A stretch of 64,000 nt of DNA from Caenorhabditis elegans. Its lineage: Eukaryota > Nematoda > Chromadorea > Rhabditida > Rhabditidae. The notes beneath the pieces are model-generated. The model did no database searches. It saw only the letters and a list, made by a program, of their open reading frames with translations, and was not told the DNA's origin. The stretch spans positions 5,394,001 through 5,458,000 of the forward strand of contig NC_003281.10 of assembly GCF_000002985.6 (NCBI RefSeq). The letters run 5' to 3'. This document shows, one piece after another, positions 62,601-64,000 of this stretch. Position 1 is the first letter of the stretch. Every line of letters starts with the position of its first letter. Made by a program: the position numbers and the translations under genes.

Positions 62601-64000
62601 ACTAATTTTCGGAAGGTCTCCGAGGGGCAATACTAATAGGGAGTGCAAGTCTAATAGGGAGGCCATATTAATAGAAGATATACGGTAGCTGATTTTTTTC
62701 AAATTTTCAGCTTGACACACTTCTTAAAAACCGGCGAAATCGACCTGCAATCTAATTTGGTAATTCCTGCGATGGATATTTACGATGAAATGGTTTTTAT
62801 TGGTGTACGTGATCAACCATACAAATGGCTATATGATCTCTACGAATTCTATCATGAGGAACGTGATTTGGTGGCTGGCAGTGGGCTTCGAGCTCAAGAT
62901 GTCATTGAGGGAATGCTCCACAAAATTCTGAAGCCAAAATATAAAAGCTGGTTTCCTATGGGCAATTTGGCGTGGGTTTTGTTCCCAAAAGAAAGGCAAA
63001 AAAATGCTGATTTACAGACGAAACTCCCTGGTAATTCTGCTCGATGAGGTTTGGGAGGATATCATTGAATTGAGCACAAATGGTTTGGAAAGTGAGCTTC
63101 TGGATAGCTCATCACCGAATTACAAGGCAATTTATGATATGGTTGATATTGGAAATGCTTCTCCTGAACAATTGAAGACGAAAAATGGCAAAAACTTGAA
63201 ATTTACTGTTTCGGTGTCTGCACAACGGGATTTGTACGAGATTGAAGCCGAGTTTCAACAACTTTTGACGCCGATCTACAAGCTTCTGAGTGTAAGTGCC
63301 CTTATGGTGATCTAGAAATAAAATAAAATAAATATTCGAAAGATTATAATTTTAGATAGCCTAGAATTAAAAAAATGTTGCAGGCCTAGAAATTTTTAAA
63401 AATTGCTCAGAATACTTTTTGTGGCCTACAAAAATATTTATAAACGCAGACGCAGACATGATTAGTAGTCTGGAAATTTTAAAGTTATCGAAAAAATCAT
63501 GTAAAGATCTAGAAAAATTATTTCTGCCAGTTTCAAATTTCTAGCTAGAACCTAGAAGCTGGTCGATGTAATTTTGTGATTTCCGTATAAAAATTGCGAA
63601 AATTTTCAAGATGGGTTAGAACGTTTTAATTCGTCTGTAAAATTCATCCTAACATAGAAATTGAGTAATAATTTTCCATTTTCAGATTCAATGGTTCCAA
63701 TGTCGGCGGCCGAACTATTTCCACGTCCATCCACCATCAGAAGAGCACTTGGAGCCAAGTGATACAACAGAAGATTTTATATTTCACATGAATCTTGCTC
63801 GAGATATGAGCCGATTTGCTAGATTGATGACTGAAGTTTTCGTGGTGAAAATTCAGGAGTAAGACCATTTTTTTTCTGTGAAATTTTTTTTGAATATATA
63901 AATAATGTTTTTGAATGAATTTAAGAGATATACTTGAGAAATATACGTTAAAAATTGTGATTTTCAGCTTTACCAAGTGGAGAAACGACAAACCAATCGC
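59606..64000 (+). CDS. OS-9/ERLEC-type ER lectin with MRH domain, partial at right edge
   Basis: OS-9 binds trimmed N-glycans on misfolded glycoproteins in the ER lumen and passes them to the HRD1 ubiquitin ligase for ERAD. The N-terminus MIIYFLQLFLLPSTTATAG is a signal peptide, and exon 1 ends PDVEDVK. The MRH domain is spread over exons at about 60165-60318 (VDKCVKLRGNHWWSYILCRG, QTIEQVHGE), 60370-60546 (TSGTFCDLEEYREPRMTSVR) and 60984 onward (VEVKPCQYLMIVKVGTLCRY). It keeps the WW motif, the Gln after it, and Arg/Glu/Tyr positions used for mannose binding. A charged coiled-coil-like part follows (LLERQLEEKQKAEESQRVL). Later exons at 61587, 61726, 62711, 63019 and 63686 continue with TreeR-like acidic sequence to the window edge. 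It is longer past the MRH domain than I expect of ERLEC1, so OS-9 fits better. From memory this is F48E8.4. Confidence 0.88.
62230..62687. mobile_element. MITE-like element, 26-bp terminal inverted repeats and internal repeats
   Basis: The left end is TACCGTATTTCTTCTATTAA and the right end reverse-complemented is TACCGTATATCTTCTATTAA; both continue TATGGC, so 25 of 26 bases match. The ends carry TA, suiting a TA target. Inside, the unit GGGAGTGCAAGACTAATAG (with variants CTATTAGGGAGTGCAATACT) recurs about seven times in two clusters, near 62295-62335 and 62560-62665. There is no transposase ORF. It lies in an intron of the OS-9-like gene. Confidence 0.85.

Overview
This is eukaryotic genomic DNA from a nematode, almost certainly Caenorhabditis elegans chromosome III. 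Genes are split by short AT-rich introns with GT donors and a TTTTCAG-type acceptor. Several start codons lie directly after an acceptor-like TTTCAG, as expected for SL trans-splicing. From memory, the neighbouring paa-1, disl-2 and skpt-1 belong to the F48E8 region and dnj-24 to W03A5. That placement is recall, not a search result. Exon joins below were worked out by hand from splice signals and reading phase.

Layout. 1-12005 (-): WDR24 orthologue (GATOR2 complex), whose zinc-finger end splices in frame into a long acidic and proline-rich tail that runs off the left edge. 12136-13968 (+): DRAM/TMEM150-like membrane protein, divergent from WDR24 across about 130 bp. 14131-19054 (+): cytoplasmic tyrosine kinase with a degenerate SH3-SH2 front end. 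19223-19993 (-): ground-like (hedgehog-related) secreted protein. 22135-25565 (-): dnj-24, a DNAJB6-like J protein. 25.6-38.0 kb: a 12.4 kb stretch with no supported gene. 37978-46632 (-): DLGAP/SAPAP synaptic scaffold with a 4.6 kb internal intron. 47149-48729 (-): DEK_C plus SWIB nuclear protein. 49167-52293 (+): disl-2 (DIS3L2 exonuclease). 52636-54243 (-): skpt-1 (Skp2-like F-box protein). 54838-55627 (-): unidentified basic protein. 56741-58762 (+): paa-1 (PP2A scaffold). 59606 to the right edge (+): OS-9/ERLEC-type ER lectin.

The genes are a typical mixed set from a gene-dense autosomal region, not one pathway. The WDR24/DRAM pair is the exception: both act at the lysosome in nutrient or autophagy control, and they share one short promoter. 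Non-coding material includes three small inverted-repeat (MITE-like) elements, degenerate tandem repeats, a 15-G tract touching the dnj-24 stop codon, and three palindromic TGACGTCA sites. I found no rRNA, tRNA, CRISPR array or intact autonomous transposon.
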